Source: an uncultured Bacilli bacterium (GTDB lineage Bacteria; Bacillota_I; Bacilli_A; RF39; UBA660). Taken from it: 32,863 bases of DNA. Both the position numbers and the translations under genes were made by a program. Shown piece after piece: positions 30,653-32,863 of this stretch. The notes under the pieces are model-generated. The model was not told where the DNA came from, searched no databases, and worked only from the letters and a program-made list of their open reading frames with translations. The stretch is from the NCBI GenBank assembly GCA_947598395.1, contig CANQFG010000007.1, positions 1-32,863 on the forward strand, written 5' to 3'. How positions within the stretch are numbered: the stretch's first letter is position 1; each line of letters begins with the position of its first letter.

Positions 30653-31784
30653 ATGAGTTGTGAAAATAGTGAAAGAAAAATTAGAAATTCTAATATAGAA
30701 TTGTTACGGATAATATCAACATTTTTGATTATTGCTTTTCATATGAGACGATATAATTATATTTGGTCTAGTAAGCCTATTGGCTATATTTTTGGTACAA
30801 TTTTTTCAAGCTGGGGAGTATTAGGTGTTGATATTTTTTTAATTATTAGTGCATATTTTTTATCTGAATCAAAATTTCATATAAAAAAAGTAATTAATAT
30901 TGTTTTTCAAACTTTTAGTTGGATTATTTTATTTACTTGTGTATATGCCGTTTATAGTTATATAAAACTGGGGGGGGGTCAATTATAATATTTTTCAATT
31001 TTTGTTAGAAGGATTTTTCCAACCATTTTTTTGCAACTTTTATTGGTATATTACAGCTTATTTTTTTATGTTGTTATTATCTCCATTTTTAAATAAGTTA
31101 ATAAATAAACTTAATAAACGTAATTTTCAAAAAGTATTAGTAATTTGTTTATTTATTCCAATTTATGCTCAGTATAGTGAATATAATCCGGTTTGTGACG
31201 TTGTTACTTTTTCATATGTATATTTATTAATTAGTTATATAAAAAAATATGGTAGTAAATTAGTCGATAAATTATCGAATAAACCTTGGTATATTTTAAC
31301 TATAATTATAGTTGTTGCTTCAATATTTATATCCAATGCGCTTTTAGATAAAAGTGTACCTTTAAAGGTTATCAGTTATTTAATATCTCAAACTTTTGGA
31401 AAAATTATTCGTCACTCCAATATTATGCTTATAACTTCTATTTTGATTTTTTTCAATGTTCTTAATAAGAAGCCAAGTTATAATAAAAAAATAAATAAAA
31501 TTTCATCATATTGTTTGGGAATATATCTTTTTCACGAAAATGCTTTTTTTAATATGCCACTTGTTCCATGGGCGTTTGTTAAAGCCTTTAATTATTGGGG
31601 CTTTATGAGTATAGATGTGTTTTTCCCTATATCATTTCTTTCTATTGTTATTCTTGTTTTTATATTTGGTGCAATTATAGAAGCTATCAGGAATTATATT
31701 ATTCAAAAGCCTTTTATGAGCTGGGTTTCTAAAAAATATGAAAACAACATGAATTTAATAGATAATTGGTTTAATAGCTTTTAA
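30653..31784 (+). pseudogene. Second acyltransferase-3 family gene, split at a G9 tract (phase-variable, off)
   Basis: ORFs 30653-30988 and 31002-31784 are parts of one membrane acyltransferase. The first has IELLRIISTFLIIAFHMRRY (catalytic-type His) and LGVDIFLIISAYFLSES. The second continues the helices (EGFFQPFFCNFYWYITAYFF) to the family C-terminus (ISSYCLGIYLFHENAF). The frame breaks at nine Gs (30970-30978), where the present frame stops at KLGGGQL. Eight (or eleven) Gs would give an uninterrupted 376-aa protein reading KLGGVNYNIFQFLL. This is the opposite change from the first acyltransferase, which needs one G more. Likely role: O-acetylation of the cluster's glycan or of a lipid-linked precursor. 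Confidence 0.85.
30970..30978 (+). repeat. G9 homopolymer tract inside the second acyltransferase gene
   Basis: Nine Gs lie at about codon 106, after the third predicted helix. Loss of one G restores the full reading frame. Confidence 0.95.
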
Positions 31785-31819
31785 TGTAATGTTATAGTTA
31801 ATTTACATTTATAAAGTGA

Positions 31820-31848
31820 TTGATAATGAAGTAATTATATGCTAAAAT
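31820..31848 (+). promoter_or_regulatory. Promoter of tagD
   Basis: TTGATA (31820-31825), 17 bp ending in TGC (extended -10), TAAAAT (31843-31848). It gives a leader of about 90 nt before the tagD ATG and separates tagD from the glycan cluster. Confidence 0.65.
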
Positions 31849-31947
31849 AAACAATATAAAAAATTTAAATTATAAAGAAAAATTGTATTGAAAATTATTT
31901 CCAAAATACGAAGAATTTATGAATGCATAATATGAGGAGTTTAGGTT

Positions 31948-32397
31948 ATGAAGAGAATTTTGACATATGGAACATTTGATTTATTACATTATGGACATAT
32001 TCGTCTATTAAAAAGAGCTAAGGAATTGGGAGATTATTTAATTGTTGCCTTATCGACCGATGAATTTAATGATATCAAGGGCAAGAAAGCTTATCATAAT
32101 TATGAAACGCGAAAAGAGATGCTCGAAGCCATTCGTTATGTCGATTTAGTTATTCCCGAAGAGACGTGGGAACAAAAACTTGATGATGTAAAAAATTATC
32201 ACGTGGATGTCGTCGTCATGGGAAGCGACTGGGCGGGAAGTGACCGCTTTGAATATTTAAATGATTATTGTGAAGTTGTCTATCTCGATCGCACTGAAGG
32301 AATATCGACAACTAAGATAAAGGAAGAACTTGGACTTCAAGAACCAGTTAATCATGTCGATCAAATTCCAACCCCAAGATTTGAAAATCAAAAATAA
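31948..32397 (+). CDS. tagD: Glycerol-3-phosphate cytidylyltransferase TagD
   Basis: TagD makes CDP-glycerol from CTP and glycerol-3-phosphate, the donor for glycerol teichoic acids and related glycerol-phosphate decorations. The 149-aa product begins MKRILTYGTFDLLHYGHIRL with the HxGH-type nucleotide site, then GDYLIVALSTDEFN, YETRKEMLEAIRYVD, VVVMGSDWAGSD and YLDRTEGISTTKIK (RTxGISTT). TagD proteins are usually about 129 aa; the extra length is a polar C-terminal tail. Codon use returns to that of the core genes. GAGGAG and AGG lie before the ATG. It likely feeds the TagB-like enzyme of the cluster. Confidence 0.95.
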   Translation: MKRILTYGTFDLLHYGHIRLLKRAKELGDYLIVALSTDEFNDIKGKKAYHNYETRKEMLEAIRYVDLVIPEETWEQKLDDVKNYHVDVVVMGSDWAGSDRFEYLNDYCEVVYLDRTEGISTTKIKEELGLQEPVNHVDQIPTPRFENQK

Positions 32398-32443
32398 AGG
32401 GTTTAAAGATTTTTGCTTTTTTGAATTTGGATTATGCTGTACC

Positions 32444-32472
32444 AAAAGAATTGATTATTCAATTCTTTTTTT
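32444..32472 (+). terminator. Rho-independent terminator after tagD
   Basis: AAAAGAATTGA (32444-32454) pairs over 11 bp with TCAATTCTTTT (32459-32469) around TTAT, followed by more T. It stands only 39 bp before the spoVS start, so it could also act as an attenuator of spoVS; I see no clear spoVS promoter after it. Confidence 0.75.
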
Positions 32473-32510
32473 CCTTTTTATTCATATGATTAATCAGAAA
32501 GGAAGAAATT

Positions 32511-32771
32511 ATGGAAACATTAAAAGTATCAACTAAATCGAATCCTAGTAAAGTGGCAGGTGCAATCGCGAATGTATTTAGAAACTATGGTTCGGTTGAA
32601 GTCCAAACAATAGGTGCAGGAAGTTTAAATCAAGCAATTAAGGCGATATGTATTGCTCGAGGTTTTGTAGCTCCTTCCGGAAAAAACTTAATTGTGATAC
32701 CCGCATTTTCGGATATAACGATTGATGGTGAAGAAAAAACGGCCATTAAATTAATAGTCGAATCGCGATAA
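32511..32771 (+). CDS. spoVS: Stage V sporulation protein S
   Basis: The 86-aa product is a clear SpoVS (Alba-fold) protein: METLKVSTKSNPSKVAGAIA, EVQTIGAGSLNQAIKAI, ARGFVAPSG and IPAFSDITIDGEEKTAI. SpoVS affects sporulation and septation in Bacillus and is widespread in Firmicutes, including lines that do not sporulate; its molecular role, perhaps nucleic-acid binding, is not firmly settled. AAGGAAG precedes the ATG. Nothing else in the window shows that this organism sporulates. Confidence 0.96.
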   Translation: METLKVSTKSNPSKVAGAIANVFRNYGSVEVQTIGAGSLNQAIKAICIARGFVAPSGKNLIVIPAFSDITIDGEEKTAIKLIVESR

Positions 32772-32792
32772 TAGGTAAGAGTTTAGGGTTCT

Positions 32793-32822
32793 TTGTCAAA
32801 TAGTGTTGGTAGACAATAAAAT
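32793..32822 (+). promoter_or_regulatory. Promoter of a gene beyond the window
   Basis: TTGTCA (32793-32798), 18 bp, TAAAAT (32817-32822), 22 bp after the spoVS stop. Transcription would start near 32829 and run off the end of the window. Confidence 0.5.
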
Positions 32823-32834
32823 TGATAAATGAAC

Positions 32835-32863
32835 TAAAATTGTAAAGGGTGACGAAAGTCATC
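32835..32863 (+). other. Possible 5' part of a structured leader, perhaps GEMM-I riboswitch (truncated)
   Basis: GTAAAGGGTGACGAAAGTCATC at the window end contains a short stem GTGAC/GTCAT closed by a GAAA tetraloop, just after a predicted promoter. A GNRA-capped first hairpin preceded by an AAA-containing strand resembles the start of cyclic-di-GMP (GEMM-I) riboswitches, but the diagnostic GACGCAAAGC strand would lie beyond the window. Confidence 0.22.

Noticed and set aside
32257-32536. ORFs 32257-32445 (minus) and 32330-32536 (plus) around the tagD end
   Set aside because: They cross the tagD 3' end, a terminator and the spoVS start; no domain or ribosome site supports them.
1-32863. CRISPR arrays, transposases, integrases and restriction systems
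   Set aside because: I found no regularly spaced repeats and no ORF with the corresponding motifs on either strand.

Overview
The window looks like the chromosome of a low-GC, Gram-positive-type bacterium of the Firmicutes (Bacillota), plausibly an uncultured gut lineage near Erysipelotrichia/RF39. That placement is inference. What the sequence shows is an AT-rich genome, consensus TTGACA/TATAAT promoters, AGGAGG-like ribosome sites, TGA used as a stop (standard code, not a mycoplasma code), peptidoglycan genes (murG, divIB), an LTA-synthase-type enzyme, CDP-glycerol chemistry (tagD and a TagB-like protein) and spoVS.

Layout. (1) 1-3133: three exported or surface proteins. They are a 5'-truncated formylglycine-enzyme/C-type-lectin-fold protein, a glycine-rich ALK-type protein, and a transglutaminase-like protein. 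A nine-G tract lies at the predicted transcription start before the second gene. (2) 3231-6148: an operon of murG, divIB, queH and a prepilin-like gene. (3) 6209-9445: an LTA-synthase-like phosphotransferase, ftsY and ylxM. (4) 9501-11283: a cysteine-rich two-helix membrane protein and an unrecognised 409-aa protein. (5) 11290-13445, minus strand: a small membrane protein, tRNA-Ala(UGC), and a yolD/Y-family polymerase pair with a LexA-like box inside its promoter. (6) 13531-31784: a strikingly AT-rich, one-directional surface-glycan cluster with a ~300-nt leader. It holds GT4 and GT2 transferases, an EpsG-type polymerase, a TagB-like glycerophosphotransferase, a Wzx-type flippase, two GtrA systems with polyprenol-type GT2s and a GT-C-like protein, a nucleotidyltransferase, a flippase-kinase fusion, a HAD hydrolase and two acyltransferases. 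(7) 31948-32863: tagD and spoVS, with a possible truncated riboswitch at the edge.

How the genes work together. TagD would make the CDP-glycerol used by the TagB-like enzyme, so the glycan probably carries glycerol-phosphate. Two modules look built to activate lipid-linked donors, carry them across the membrane and decorate the glycan (GtrA/GT2/GT-C). The nucleotidyltransferase, flippase-kinase fusion and HAD hydrolase look like an uncharacterised head-group activation pathway.

Most notable signal. Both acyltransferase genes are split at a run of exactly nine Gs. One becomes full length with one more G and the other with one fewer, which is what phase-variable contingency loci look like. A third nine-G run sits at a promoter for a surface protein. 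Together they suggest an on/off surface-diversification system in a lineage where I know of no such description.
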